From NCBI GenBank assembly GCA_037043455.1, contig JAWPHD010001228.1, forward strand, positions 280,042 to 344,041: 64,000 nucleotides of DNA, read 5' to 3'. Positions 44,088 to 57,100 of the stretch are shown piece by piece (positions within the stretch are counted from its first letter, which is position 1; each line of letters opens with the position of its first letter). The notes below the pieces were generated by a model that was not told where the DNA came from, did no database searches, and worked only from the letters and a program-made list of their open reading frames with translations. The DNA comes from Cyrtodaria siliqua. Its lineage: Eukaryota; Mollusca; Bivalvia; Adapedonta; Hiatellidae. The position numbers and the translations under genes are program-made.

Positions 44088-44386
44088 AATTGAATGTTGT
44101 TTAACGGCTCATCAACACAGTACAGGTTATTTAGAGCCGCCAAAGAGAGAGGGGAAGGATACATAGGAATCCGGGAACCTGCCCTACTCTTATTATCGAA
44201 TAGATTCCTATGGTTCTTTAACGTGCTCGGTTGATAGACCGATACACGGTTTACGTCCCCATCCGACGGAAAAGTGTCTTGCCCAAGAACACACCGACGG
44301 AACTCAGTGGCACCATGGAGGATTGAACCCGGGGCCTCCGGTTACAAATCCGCCGCGCTACCGACTGCGCCACGCCAGCCCTCTTA
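44088..44386 (-). mobile_element. tRNA-derived SINE, second family
   Basis: Minus strand: TGGCGCAGTCGG (A box, complement of 44361-44372) and GGTTCAATCC (B box, complement of 44320-44329), preceded by GGCTGGCG. A body with AAGTGTCTTGCCCAAGAACA and a 3' part with GGTTATTTAGAGCCGCC follow. A fragment of the 3' part is at 60224-60290. It is too long and unpaired to be a tRNA gene. Confidence 0.75.
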
Positions 44387-44451
44387 CAACAGTAAAATAA
44401 AACAAACACAGTGTGTTTCAGTATAATAATGCAAATAATGCTTCTTTTTTT

Positions 44452-44482
44452 TCATTCATTCATTCATTCATTCATTCATTCT
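44452..44482. repeat. (ATTC)n microsatellite
   Basis: About seven CATT units. Confidence 0.9.
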
Positions 44483-44743
44483 CGCAGAAAATATATAAAA
44501 CAATGTATTTACATGCATATAACTAAAACAGTACTACAATAATACATTATTCAAAACAGAATTATAAGAGACTAGCCATTCATGTATTTTAAATATATCG
44601 AATGCAACAATCAGTAAAAAAAAAAGCGTCCATACGCGGCAGGACATATAATTGACGAACCACAGATCTAACAACAAAATGTTAATATTTCTGTGGACGA
44701 ACTAATGAAGTTAAATATCACACCTACTATATCATTATCTTAT

Positions 44744-46880
44744 ATTTTCTAAGTTGTGCATTTTCTAAGTTGTTATGTGCATTTTCTAAGTTGTCATGTG
44801 CATTTCATAAGTTGTTATGTACATTTCGTGAGTTGTCTGGTGCAAACTACAAGTCGTCGTTAAGTAGACTTTTTATCGGAATAAGTTTTGAAGGAAACAC
44901 CGGTAGAAATGGCGGCTCCAGGAGCGGACGCTATGCTCTGCCTAGATAAAAGAAATTGGGCTAGGTACATTATGCAATAAATTCTTAGAACATAAAACTG
45001 ATTTCAAAATGTGTAAGGGATTGTCTGACGTGGAGTTAATAAATCTAGGTCTGAAAAGTAAAAAAAATTAAAAAAAATAATAAAAAAATAACGTGTTATT
45101 TGTTTGTCTTTGTGTGTAGTCCTAAGGTTTATAGCCCTCCATCTTTTAACCAATAGGACGTCCTAAAGGTATAGGTTCAATAGAGTCTGGACTTCACGTG
45201 TTATTTGTTGAAAACAAACATATTTTAAATACTCTGGGACTTTTTTCAGGAAAACTTAAAATATGCTTGTTTTCAACAAATAGCACGTTAATATTACTTT
45301 TATTTAAATATATTTTTCAATTTATTATCATTATTATTTGTAAGTTCCCAACACTGATGGGTAGGGACTACGTGAGGTCGTCTTCTCCCTCCTCCCTCCC
45401 CCATTTCTCCCTTCTCCCTCCCTTATCTCCCTTCTGCGCCCCCTTTTCTCTCTTCTCTCTCAGAGTACTGATAAACAAGGGACGAAATCCATAAACGTAT
45501 CTATCGTGGAGACAGAACGTGTACGGCAGGCAAGATAATGGTCAATTAAGGATTTTGATAGGATATAGACTGTTTTACCCAAAACGACTCCCAAACTATG
45601 ATAATTCTTCATATTTTTTTTTTTACAAACTTGCTATTTTAAAAACCTCACGCCCCTTTCTCTCCCGACTCCCGTCCTCTTGTCTTCCGACCCCACCCTT
45701 GTCTCCCGGTCTCGCCCCTTATCTTCCGTACCCACGGCCACCTGTACCGCACCTCCTGATACTGCCACCTGTGACCCGATCTATTGTTTTCAGACCAAGA
45801 TTTATTAACTCCACGTCAGACAATCCCTTACACATTTTGAAATCAATTTTCTGTTCTAAGAATTTATTGTATAATGTCGCTAGCCCAATTTTGTTAAATG
45901 TAGAGCATAGCGTTCGCTCCTGGAGCCGCCATTTCTACCGGTGTTTCCTTCAAAACCTATTCCGATAAAAAGTCTACTTAACGACGACTTGTAGTTTGCA
46001 CAAGACAACTTACGAAATGCACATAACAACTTATTAAATGTACATAACAACTTACGAAACGCACATAACAACTTAGAAAATGCACATAACAACTTACAAA
46101 ATGCACAAGACAACTTAGAATATGCACATAACAACTTACGAAAAGCACATAACAACTTAGAAAATGCACATAACAACTTAGAATATTTACACATGACAAC
46201 TTAAACAATGCACAGAACAACTTAAACAATGCACATCACAACTTAAACAATGCACATCACAACTTACGAAATGCACATAACAACTTAGGAAATGCACAAG
46301 TGCACATGACAACTTACAAAATGCACATAACAACTTACGAAATGCACAGGACAACTTAGAAAATGCACATAACAACTTACAAAATGCACAACTTAGAATA
46401 TGCACATAACAACTTACGAAAAGCACATAACAACTTAGAAAATGCACATAACAACTTAGAATATGCACATGACAACTTACAAAATGCACATAACAACTTA
46501 CAAAATGTACATAACAACATACGAAAATCACAACTTAGCAAATGCATATAACAACTTAGAAAATGCACAAGACGACTTGCAAAATGCACATGACAACATA
46601 TAAAATGCACATAACAACTTACTAAATGCACATAACAACTTAGAAAATGCACAGGACAACGCGAAAATGCACATAACAACTTACGAAATGCACATCACAA
46701 CTTAGAAAATGCACATTACAACTTAGAAAATGCACAAGACGACTTGCAAAATGCACATAACAACTTAGAAATGCACAGGACAACTTAGAAAATGCACATG
46801 ACAACATATAAAATGCACATAACAACTTACTAAATGCACATAACAACTTAGAAAATGCACAGAACGACTTACAAAGCGTA
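44744..46880. mobile_element. Foldback-like structure with 21-bp repeat arrays
   Basis: 44836-45050 and 45800-45995 are inverted copies; matched blocks are AAGTCGTCGTTAAGTAGACT, ACCGGTAGAAATGGCGGCTC, CAGGAGCGGACGCTATGCTC and TGTCTGACGTGGAGTTAATAAA. Outside each copy lies a 21-bp repeat in opposite orientation: about five units at 44744-44835 and about forty at 45995-46880. The middle (45050-45800) contains a smaller inverted repeat (TATTTGTTGAAAACAAACAT at 45201 with its reverse near 45290) and pyrimidine-rich tracts. Long inverted ends made of short tandem repeats recall Drosophila foldback elements; kinship is only inferred. No target duplication was found. Confidence 0.7.
45995..46880 (+). 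repeat. 21-bp tandem array
   Basis: Unit ACAACTTAGAAAATGCACAT plus A, with variants TTACGAAATGC and TTACAAAATGC and several 1-2 bp indels. The multiple-of-three period gives open frames with 7-residue repeats on both strands (NNLENAH forward; CAFSKLL and similar in reverse). Confidence 0.9.
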
Positions 46881-47000
46881 CTGCACAAAATGCAAAAGGC
46901 CAACAGAAGGCAGCCGAGGCTTTCCATAACCGAGAGTGAAGATGTCTCCTTCGTCCCGCCAGCGTGGAACAACGACAGGAACAGCCACAGAAGCAGCTAG
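46811..47000 (+). pseudogene. Short ORF continuing out of the 21-bp array
   Basis: In the frame that reads NNLENAQNDLQ from the last units, the sequence continues without a break into VLHKMQKANRRQPRLSITES and VSFVPPAWNNDRN, then a TAG at 46998-47000. The non-repetitive part looks protein-like (mixed composition, no low complexity) but I do not recognise it. Array frameshifts and a TAA near 46808 prevent a longer reading. It may be the remnant of a coding region in which the repeat expanded. Confidence 0.25.
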
Positions 47001-47505
47001 TTGAGCGTCGGCAGCCTGCAAGAAATAAGTGAATGGTGTGGTATGTGTGGAATGTATGGTCGACGACTCGGCAGCTGAACGGAAATGGGGGAAGCCTGGC
47101 GTTGTACACGGAGAGAATGAGTCAACAACCTGCGTGCCTATAGAAGTATAGAACTATATTGAGATAGTTGCTATAGCCTCCGGGGACGCAGGTTACAGTT
47201 GGCGGGGTGGCCCAAAGACAGGACCCCGACCATATACCAGTAGCGGATGTAGGACAGCATCACCTAGCGGATGTAGGAGCCAGCACCACGCCAGACAACA
47301 CATCACCGCCGCCGCGACAATTACACAGAGCGAAAGCGACACACTATCTACAACTGACAACACAGCAGCAGCAGCAGATCAACCAACATACTCAACGCAG
47401 ATCACAGTCCAGACTCTATTGTAACCATCACTTCAAGATACGTGAGATATTTTGCGCTTGTCGTGTTTGCTGGTGGAGGGACTATAAATCTTCGAACGAC
47501 GCGCA
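47001..47505. other. No gene recognised; GC-richer DNA
   Basis: Composition is higher in G and C than the flanks, and a 126-codon frame rich in Q, H and T runs into the AC microsatellite. It might belong to a long terminal repeat or leader of a retroelement, but I have no motif to support that. Confidence 0.3.
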
Positions 47506-47551
47506 CGCGCACACACACACACACACACACACACAACACACACACACACAC
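47506..47551. repeat. (AC)n microsatellite followed by a small palindrome
   Basis: CACACA run with one AACAC interruption. A perfect-stem palindrome, CATAGACCTACATA against TATGTAGGTCTATG, follows at 47563-47596. Confidence 0.9.
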
Positions 47552-47811
47552 AAATGCACTCATAGACCTACATATAGATGTATGTAGGTCTATGATACAC
47601 TCATTTCCATATAAGCAAAACCAATTCAAAACTCACAATGTTAACATGACAATGCTTGAAAAATGTAACAAATAGATCAACAATGTGATATAAACCAAAG
47701 ATGGCGCTTTAAATCCCTAGACCGACACTTCCTGGCTACCACATGTCGATACTTCCTGTAATGTGCTACACCTGTAGGTGCTCTGGAACGGAGATTATAG
47801 TGATGACCATT

Positions 47812-47900
47812 ATGTGTATTCGCAGACGACATTGCAGTATATTTGATCGTAGAGAACACAAAGGACTGGGTGGCACTACATCGGGATCTTGACACCCTTT
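47812..47900 (+). pseudogene. LINE reverse-transcriptase catalytic-box fragment
   Basis: Reads VFADDIAVYLIVENTKDW, the FADD catalytic box and following helix of a non-LTR reverse transcriptase; it is closed by stops soon after. It precedes an endonuclease-linker fragment (next entry) on the same strand, so the two must come from different insertions or a rearranged one. Confidence 0.6.
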
Positions 47901-47984
47901 AAACATGGGAGAATGTCATACCCAGTGATGTAGCCAGACGGAGGCCTTGAGATGCAGTTATGGAGTTGGTAAACGGCTTTAGCC

Positions 47985-48610
47985 TTACCTAAATGGTCAA
48001 AGAACACACACGACACGAAAACCCGCTCGGCCTATTGTTGACGACTAACAAGAGACTTGTAAATGTCATATCAGGTCTATCGGATCATAACAGCTTTTCT
48101 CAAAATGCGACACATTTTCAAACCTAAAATCAAAACAGCATAATATAAACAACCTCGAGGACATACTGGATGTCTCATAAAGAAAAGGACCATTCAAATG
48201 CCAGTTTTGCTAGAAAAAAGTTATACTCCCTCCTCAAAAATGCAAAACAAGATGCAAGCGGCATTACGCCTCTCACCAAGAACAATGTCCTTTATACTGG
48301 TAATGCGGATAAGGCAAGTATTCTCAACTCCCAATTTCAATCTTCCTTCTCCCCTACAGCACGACTCGATCTAAAAACAAATCTAAGTCAAACTACACTA
48401 CAAAATGTGATTGATAAAGGCATCAAGGCCGACTCTGACATGCCAAAAGAAGCCAAACAAAAATTCCCAAACATTCCAAACATTGTCATTTCCTTAAATG
48501 GTGTCCCCAAACAGTTTTTCGCTGAAACCATTTATACACTTAGTCAGCATGAACAGATAGATACGACTATCCGACCAGTATCGGTCTTGTGGTTGAACAG
48601 ATGGATATAA
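47985..48610 (+). pseudogene. LINE endonuclease C-terminus and linker fragment
   Basis: Reads TRHENPLGLLLTTNKRLVN, then ISGLSDHN (the SDH motif of apurinic-type endonucleases), a stop or two, and from 48170 a 146-codon open frame with SFARKKLYSLLKNAKQD, ITPLTKNN, KASILNSQFQSSFSP. This is the linker that comes before the RT in several LINE clades. The RT itself is missing after 48610. Confidence 0.65.
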
Positions 48611-49063
48611 CCATTGAACCAGCATCAGACCTGGTGTCTACCACCACCCCTGGGTGATAACATGCAAATATGCCTGAATAGACGAATACAAACAACCATC
48701 CAATCAGCACTGGCCACCAGATCCATCCAACCAATGAGAAATAACCCCTGGATCATAACTGGAAACCGTTAAATTATAACCGTGTTTAACCATTATTTTT
48801 TTATATTTGCAAATACCATCAGATAACCGACTCAGGGCCACTTTGGCCGTCCTCTTGTTCTTATTGATGACTCGCCTCTTTACAGGGGTTAAACATGGTA
48901 TATAAGCTTTCAGTGAGGATCTAGGAGTCCAACTTAAAACTGACAAATAACTTTTTTATTTCTGGTAACATAAACATAATGTAAGAGCCTTAAATGATTC
49001 CTTATTTTACAAGGAAGTTCATTCTACACAGTCAATATGTGCTTTCCTAGTAAAAAGGGTTAA
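48611..49063. other. No gene seen
   Basis: Unique-looking DNA between the LINE fragment and the satellite. Confidence 0.45.
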
Positions 49064-49900
49064 CTATAATGTTTACCGCCCGTTCGATGTTTGTATATAT
49101 TCCAAGTATGCGTTGTTTAGACTGCTTGGTTATGGCTGTGTTACGTTTACCGCCCGTTCGATGTTTGTATATATTCCATGTTTGCGTTGTTTAAACTGCG
49201 TAGTTATGGCTGTGTCACGTTTACGGCCTGTTCGATGTTTGAATATATTCCATGCACGCGTTGTTTAAACTGCGTGGTTATGACTGTGTCACGTTTACTG
49301 CCTGTTCGATGTTTGTATATATTCCATGTACGCGTTGTTTAATCTGCGTGGTTATGGCTGTGTTACATTTACTGCCTGTTCGTTGTTTGTAAATATTCCA
49401 TATATGCGTTGTTTTTAACTGCGTGGTTATGGCTGTGTCACGTTTACGGCCTGTTCGATGTTTGAATATGTGCCATGTATTTGTTGTTTAAACTGCGTGG
49501 TTATGGCTGTGTTACGTTTACTGCCTGTTCGATGTTTGTATATATGCCATGTATTTGTTGTTTAAACTGCGTGGTTATGGCTGTGTTACGTTTACTGCCT
49601 GTTCGATGTTTGAATATATGCCATGTATGTGTTGTTTAAACTGCGTGGTTATGGCTGTGTTACGTATACTGTATGTTCGATGTTTGTATATATGCCGTGT
49701 ATTTGCTGTTTAAACTGCGTGGTTATGGCTGTTGCCTGTTCGATGTGTGTATATATGCCATGTGTTTGTTGTTTAAACTGCGTGGTTATGGCTGTGTTAC
49801 GTTTATTGCCTTTCGATGTTTGTATATATGCCATGTATTTGTTGTTTAAACTGCGTGGTTATGACTGTGTCATGTATTCTGCCTGTTCAATGTTTGCATC
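49064..49900. repeat. 74-bp satellite, about eleven units
   Basis: Unit TGTTTAAACTGCGTGGTTAT / GGCTGTGTTACGTTTACTGC / CTGTTCGATGTTTGTATATA / TGCCATGTATTTGT. Spacing of 74 bp was measured at 49491, 49565 and 49639. One unit at 49730 is shortened. Copies differ by 5-15%. Confidence 0.9.
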
Positions 49901-51094
49901 CACTTTTGAACATATTCCGCACACCTATGCATAGTTATGTTCTTTTTACCAACATGTGCAGTTTCTCGATGGTCAATTGTTGGTCTGATCATATTTGTCC
50001 AGTGTCCACGTGTCTTCTACGCATATAAATGTTATTATTGTAAACGTATGATGCAATATGTGTTTATCTGAATTATACATCTCATTATGTTATATCTAAT
50101 GTATATTAATGTCCATTAATTATTATTATTAAAATATGTAAATATTATTGCGAGCAATACCATATACTGGTAATTAGCCTCAGACAGTCTCTAGAAATAA
50201 TTGTTTTGGTTCTTCGAAAACAGACAGGTGTTCTGGAAATTGGAATTAAATTATATGTTTATACCTTATCAGTATATTAACTTCATATAAATGAGTGAAA
50301 TATGTAAATGTAATTATTGTTAGTAGTATTAGTATCATAAAACGTTATACATCTATTGTTCAAGTGACGTGTTTGTTATTTGACAGATGGTGAACGTGTA
50401 GCCTCATATATACAAGTAAAGTCGAAGGAATATGACACCGAACCAGGGTTCAATATGTTTATAGAGACAACAGAAAAACCTATAGGGCATTTTGTTTGAT
50501 AATTTTCCAATTATCCCTGTTTTCCACCCGCCACGGCTAGGTGAAACTACCTCTATGCCACATACTTTTTGTATAGCTTCGTGTATCCCACCAAACAAAT
50601 ATATTACAGTAGCTGAGACTAAAATGTTTGCATATTAGAAAGTAGCTGTATTTATACAAACTTTACTCTGAAAGTATTGATTTAGCTACAATCAAGAACC
50701 TAGGTCGCATAGTTGCGGAGAGTTGGTAATAAGGTTTTACATGTTTTACATTTTGAAAATCCAATACTGCTACTGTACCTGCTTTTGAGAAAGTCGAAAC
50801 ATTCGTGTTTTGATTCTTTATAATACACAGTTTTCAAAAATAAAAATAAATTATATGGATAATGTGACTAAATTTGACGTTTATAAACCATTAAGAATTT
50901 ATTCCGAGTTCTACATATGCATATATGTATCATCCTCTCTACCTGGAGCTGTTCAATTGTCACGTGACAAACGTCTTACAATCAGTCACATCATATGTTA
51001 TTTCGTGACATACACAAATGGATATCTTAAATATGGATATCTAAAATAAATCTTACAATGTGTGTGAGATTTATAATTACGTAGCAATCAGGGC
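49901..51094. other. No gene seen
   Basis: AT-rich, unique-looking DNA upstream of the calcium-binding protein gene. Confidence 0.45.
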
Positions 51095-51185
51095 ATTTCT
51101 TTGTCACGTGACTTTTGAATATATTTAACATTTATGCCGAGGGGAACAACATCTGTTTGGTTAGTCTCATTTGGTCGCTGCAATC
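51095..51185 (+). promoter_or_regulatory. Likely core promoter and 5' leader of the EF-hand gene
   Basis: A TATA-like TATATTTAA at 51120-51128 lies about 60 bp before the ATG, with an E-box CACGTG at 51105-51110. A start near 51150 would give a leader of about 35 bases. Inferred from position and motif only. Confidence 0.4.
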
Positions 51186-54100
51186 ATGAGGTTGTCAATC
51201 GTTATCCTGACTGTCGCACTTGTAACTGTTTGCAACGGAGGACAGAGGTAAATACAAACTTACTTTGATATTTGATGCAATATGTACATACTCTTCGTAA
51301 AACGTTGGTCATTTTGGTAAGTTTGGCGTATTACTCGAGACTATAGTTTAAGATTGATGTTTGAGAAAAATAAATGTTCGGCATTTTAAGACACTATTTA
51401 CATAGTGCATAAATCAGTTATATATCTGGGAAATGGAATTTTTAAATGGTAAATAAGAAACCGTACTTTTGAAAATCGGCTAATAATCAAATACAAGTCT
51501 GACAAAAAATAGCATTTCATGGGACATGTACAATGCTAGTAAGATTGCCGTCGATAGTCTGCTACTCTTATCTCTTGTTTCACATTACGTGGTCCCGCCT
51601 TAATTTCATTCAGCGATGGAAAAGCTTATATTAGAAGAATTTTATAACGGATATTTCGATATACAATAAAACACGTTTAAAAACGGTTTTTACTGAAAGA
51701 AATGTGATAACCTGTTTAAAATTACCAATTAAAAGTTTTTTACTTTTTAAAGCCGAAATTAAGGTTTTATTTCATACCCCAGCCAACCCCGTTTTCGCTT
51801 CTTGCAGAAGGGGTAGGATGGGGCATGAAAGTTAATACTCGGACCACGTAATGAGTGTTCCAGATAAGTTTTCATCACAATGCGTTTTGTACGCGTGAAA
51901 AAAAAATTGTATTGCGAATTTACATAATTTACTTATGCGTATTCTTAAAAAAGGTTTTTAAAAAAACATTAATGTCAAATGTATACTCTTAGTCGCTACC
52001 ATAACACATAACTTCAATAAGTATTGAGTATAATTCGATGCACTCGTTTTTTCTATTGAAGTGTGTACGGAGGTATTTGGTTCTCATGACGATTTTTAAT
52101 GCGTTTTTTGTAAGCATTTATGTTATATTTAATGTTTTTTGATGAATAATATGCGTAATTACGCAGATACGCGTCTTATCTGGAGTACTGATTACTGCCT
52201 TGTTTGTGTTTGTTGCTTCCAAGTATCTTTTCAGTATTTATTGTGTTTTATGAATCACAATGATTAAGACACCTTCAATGTCGTATTTTTTTTTAATAGA
52301 ACACCAAATATATTCTCTATGTAAATCATTATGATTGCATATTAGCTGCTAGATGGCGTTCCATGGCAGTAGCCCGATTGTCAATCCCTTCATGTGTGTG
52401 ATGTCATATATTGCCTTTTATTTTGTCCTACATGGACTGATTAACCATATTTTAAATCAAAATAAGCAACTTTTTTGTGCCTTTGTAGATTTCTCAAAAG
52501 CGTTTGACTATGTTGTTAGGGATAACCTTTGGTATAAGCTTATAAAACTTGGGTTAGGAGAAAATGCTCGATGTTATAAAATCTATGTATGAAAATGTAA
52601 AATCAAAAGTTAAGTTTGAAAATACATTGAGTGATACCTTTGAATGTCACTTAGGGGTTCGTCAAGGGTAATGCTGTCGCCTTTCCTATTTTCAATGTAT
52701 CTGAATGACTTAGAAGATGACTATTATATGAAAAGTTACACCGGAGTGGATATCGGTTCCCTTAATTTGTTTTTATTACTATATGCAGATGATATCATTA
52801 TATTTGCCAACACGGCCATAGAATTACAATCAGGAATGGATATATAGCATGATTATTGTACAAGGTGGAAACTTAAAGTTAACACTGACAAGACCAATGT
52901 AATGGTTTTCAGGAAAGGTGGAATATTGCCAAGAAATTTAACATTTTATTACAATGCATTACCTATAGCAATTGTGAATACATTTTCATATTTGGGTATT
53001 ATTTTTACAACGGGTGGGGCATTCACTGAAGCTCAGACAAAATTATCGGGACAAGCACAAAAAGCAATTTTTAAACTTAAAAGATATTTATTTAAATGTA
53101 CAAGCATATGTACAAGGCACACGCTTGAATTGTTTGATAAATTAATTACTATATCTTAAACTATGGCAGTGAAGTGTGGGGCTTTGGAAAAACCAACCAA
53201 ATCGAACGTGTGCACTTACATTTTTGCAAAACATTGCTTGGTGTAAAAATATCAACTCAAAATGATTTTATCTACGGAGAATTAGGAAGGATAAATTATT
53301 ATACAGGAAGACTTTTCATAATCATTCAATATTGGTTGAAAATTCTCAATTCAGATAAAAGAAAATATATCTATCACATTTACATGATGATGTTGGAAGA
53401 TATGATTAAACTGCCATTTAAATCGAACTGGGCGTCTTTTGTCAAAGATAGTTTATCCCGTTTAGGATTCTATGAGGTGTGGTTATTACAGGGTGTTGGG
53501 GATGTGAACATATTTTTATCTGTCTTGAAGCAACGCCTTAAAGATAATTTTGTACAAACTGGAATGAAAGAATACACAGTTCTAGCAGAGCAATATTTTA
53601 TACGTGTTTCTCAGACTTTAAATTCCAATCTTATCTAGATACTGTGAATATTATTAAATTTAGAAAAGCACTTACAAAACTTAGAGTGTCTTCTCATAGG
53701 CTCGAAATAGAAGCTGGTAGGTGGAATAAACCAAATAAAACACCGAGAGAAAACAGAAAATGAAATTATGCAATGTGTTAGAGGACGAATACCATTTTTT
53801 ATTTGAATGTCCTTTATATAATGACCTTAGACAATTGTACTTAAAATCATATTTTTATAGAAGACCGAACATGATCAAATTGACTCATTTAATAACATCA
53901 GAAAAAAAGAAACAAATAAAAGATTTGGCTATGTACACATACAAAGCCTTTGATCTAAGAAACTTATCTGTATATACCGGATAAGTGATGGTAAACAATA
54001 TTATTACCTGATCTCCTATATAAATGCTATATCGTCATTTCTTGCTAATTCACTAAGGAAAAGACTGTTCCCGGTGAAAACGAACTGTTACCGGGCTTTA

Positions 54101-57100
54101 GTTTCGACTGTTTCCCTCACGTGCTGGAATTTCGTTTGCGTAACGTCATAATGCTTTTTTCACCATAGGTTCCCATTATAAAACAAATTTTCATTTTCAC
54201 TGTTTCGTACAGTAACATTAATCAGGTAATAAAACAGTCATCACATGTGTGTTTGGGGAACAGTCAAAACTGTTTTCCCTTGGTGTCGGGGGATGTCAGT
54301 GTGAACTGTTTCCCTCGGCCTATCGGCCTCGGGAAACACTTCACACTGCCATCCCCACCATCTCGGGAAAACAGTTTTGACTGTTCCCCAAACACACATG
54401 TGATAACTGTATACTATTACCCTCCTGTGTGAAATTTGTGTTAAGTGATGTTGTTTTTTTGTTGCTGTTTTTGTTAACACTGTTTCTTTTAGGTACACCT
54501 TTTGTGACAACTGAACATTCTATTAATTCAAATAGTATTTCATTATTACAATAAATGTATTCTTTGAAGTTAGGTTCTGCGCACCATTGTCGTAAAACAT
54601 TAATACTCATAATGCAATAACGAAAATTACATTTAATTAGTTTATATTGCTTGTCATGCTATTGTGTGTTCTTGTACGATTTTCAGTTAGAACTAGAAGA
54701 TTTGTCAGAGAACTTACGGAATATTGAAACCCATGACGAGCTTGAATCAAATCTTTCTTGTTTTTATAACATGATAGAAAAGGTGTGTGACCCAATCTGT
54801 AGGAAAAAGGTTAATAATAATGTAACACATAAACCAAAAATGAAAAATCAGCCATGGTTTGATAATGAATGCAAAGAAAGTAGGAATCAATTTTACAAGA
54901 ATTTAAATAATTATAGAAAATCTGACTGTACAGAAAACAGACAAGCTATGACTCAGTCTATGTCTCATTATAAAACAGTCATTAGAAATAAGAAAACAAG
55001 TTTTAGTAAACAAAAAACTCAGAAATTAGAGTCACAGAGATATGAAAATGCAAAGGAATATTGGAAACTCCTGAAAACGGCGAGCACTGGAGTGCCAAAA
55101 TCAAATATAACGACCTCTCAATTTGCAAATTATTTCAAATCAATAAACGATCCAGAATCTGTATTTTTCCAACCAGATGATGATATTTTATATTTTAATA
55201 ATAGAATGTTAAACAATGAACTACAAATAATGTTTGACGAACTTAATATTGAAATCAGTCAAGCAGAAATTCATAAAGCTTGTAAAGAGTTAAACAACAA
55301 CCGCTCAGGCGGATCGGATTATGTCATAAATGAAATGTTCAAATATGGTTGCCTGTATTTAGATTCATACTTAGCGAACGTTTTTAATAAGATTTTTGAT
55401 ATGGGTTATTTCCCTTCTCACTGGACGGAAGGCTATATTGTACCAATTTTTAAAAAAGGAGATATAAACCAACCAGAAAACTATAGAGGGATAACATTAC
55501 TGAGTACATTCGGTAAATTATTCACAAGAATTTTAAACAACAGGTTAACTACATGGGCTGAGGATTATTATATTTATATTGAAGCACAGGCTGGTTTTCG
55601 AAAACATATGGGAACTATTGATAACCTATTCGTTCTCCATTGTTTGATAAATCATATATTGAATGGAAAAAAAAGGTTATATGTAACTTTCATAGATTTC
55701 ACTAAAGCTTTTGATTTGTTGGTTAGACAAAACATATTCTATAAACTTATGCAATATGGAGTGAGAGGTAAAATCCTTAATATTATTAAATCATTGTATA
55801 CGAACATAAAATCAAGAGTAAAGTATCAAAACCAGCTTAGTGACAGTTTAAGCTGTTTTCTTGGAGCGCCGCAGGGCGATTGTTTGTCACCTTTTATATT
55901 TTCTATGTATTTAAATGATTTAGAAGAATATTTTACACTAAATGGTTTTAAAGGTATCGATACTGGAATGTTAAAGTTGCTGTTACTATTATACGCTGAT
56001 GACATAGTGATATTTTCGGATACTGAAAAAGGGCTACAAGATGGGTTAGATATACTGTACAGTTATTGCCAGAAATGGAAATTGGTCGTAAATGAAAATA
56101 AAACGAAAGTCATGCTTTTTAAAAAAGGCGGTCAGATAAAAAGGAACCTATTGTTCACATATAATAATACTGTAATTGAAATTGTAAATAAGTTTACCTA
56201 TTTGGGAATTGTCTTTACCACAGGCGGTTATTTTGATCAAACGTTCGAATCATTAAGTGGCCAGGCATTAAAGGCAATCTTCAAAATGAAGTCGTATATA
56301 AGTCAATTTACTGACTTATCGGTCAGTCACACTTTAGACATTTTTGACAAACTCATTTTGCCAATATTAAATTATGGCGCAGAGATATGGGGATTCTCAA
56401 ATGCGGAAAAGTTAGAGAAAGTACACCTTCAATTTTGTAAACAACTTTTATGTGTTAAAACACAAACTCAAAACAATTTCATATATGGAGAACTCGGGAG
56501 AGTCCCTTTAAAAATTCAACGTATGGCCTATATTATCCGGTTCTGGTTAAAAATTACACGTACGTGTGATCGCAAATATATAAAAAAATATGTATAATGT
56601 TATGTTAGATGATCTGATCGTAAACCCAAATAAATTAAACTGGGCATCTCAAGTTAAAGGGTTATTGGAACGAACAGGATTTAATGAAGTTTGGTATTCT
56701 CAAGGAGTAGAAAACATAACGTATTTCATTATATTTAAACAACGAATTAAAGATATGTTTATACAAAATTGGAATGCTGAATTATCGGATTCCACTAGAG
56801 CTAGTACATACAGAATAATATCAGATTTCAGGTTTAAGTATTATCTAGATGTACTAAATATAAAGAAATTTAGAGCTTTTTTTACAAAACTAAGAGTCTC
56901 TAGTCACAGGTTAGAAATAGAAACTGGTCGATGGCATAGACCAAATAAAACACCAAGATCCGAAAGAAAATGCCAGCTATGTAATATATTAGAAGACGAA
57001 TTTCACTTTGTATTGGAGTGTTCACTATATCAAGATATAAGAAAAGAATATGTTAACAAATATTTTTGGAAACGGCCAAACATACCAACATTTATTGAAC

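Noticed and set aside
45880..46972. Several cysteine-, leucine- or asparagine-rich ORFs over the 21-bp array
   Set aside because: Period of 21 keeps frames open by chance; the frames shift at array indels.
47207..47587. Q/H-rich 126-codon gene
   Set aside because: It runs into the AC microsatellite (HTHTHT) and has no recognisable domain.
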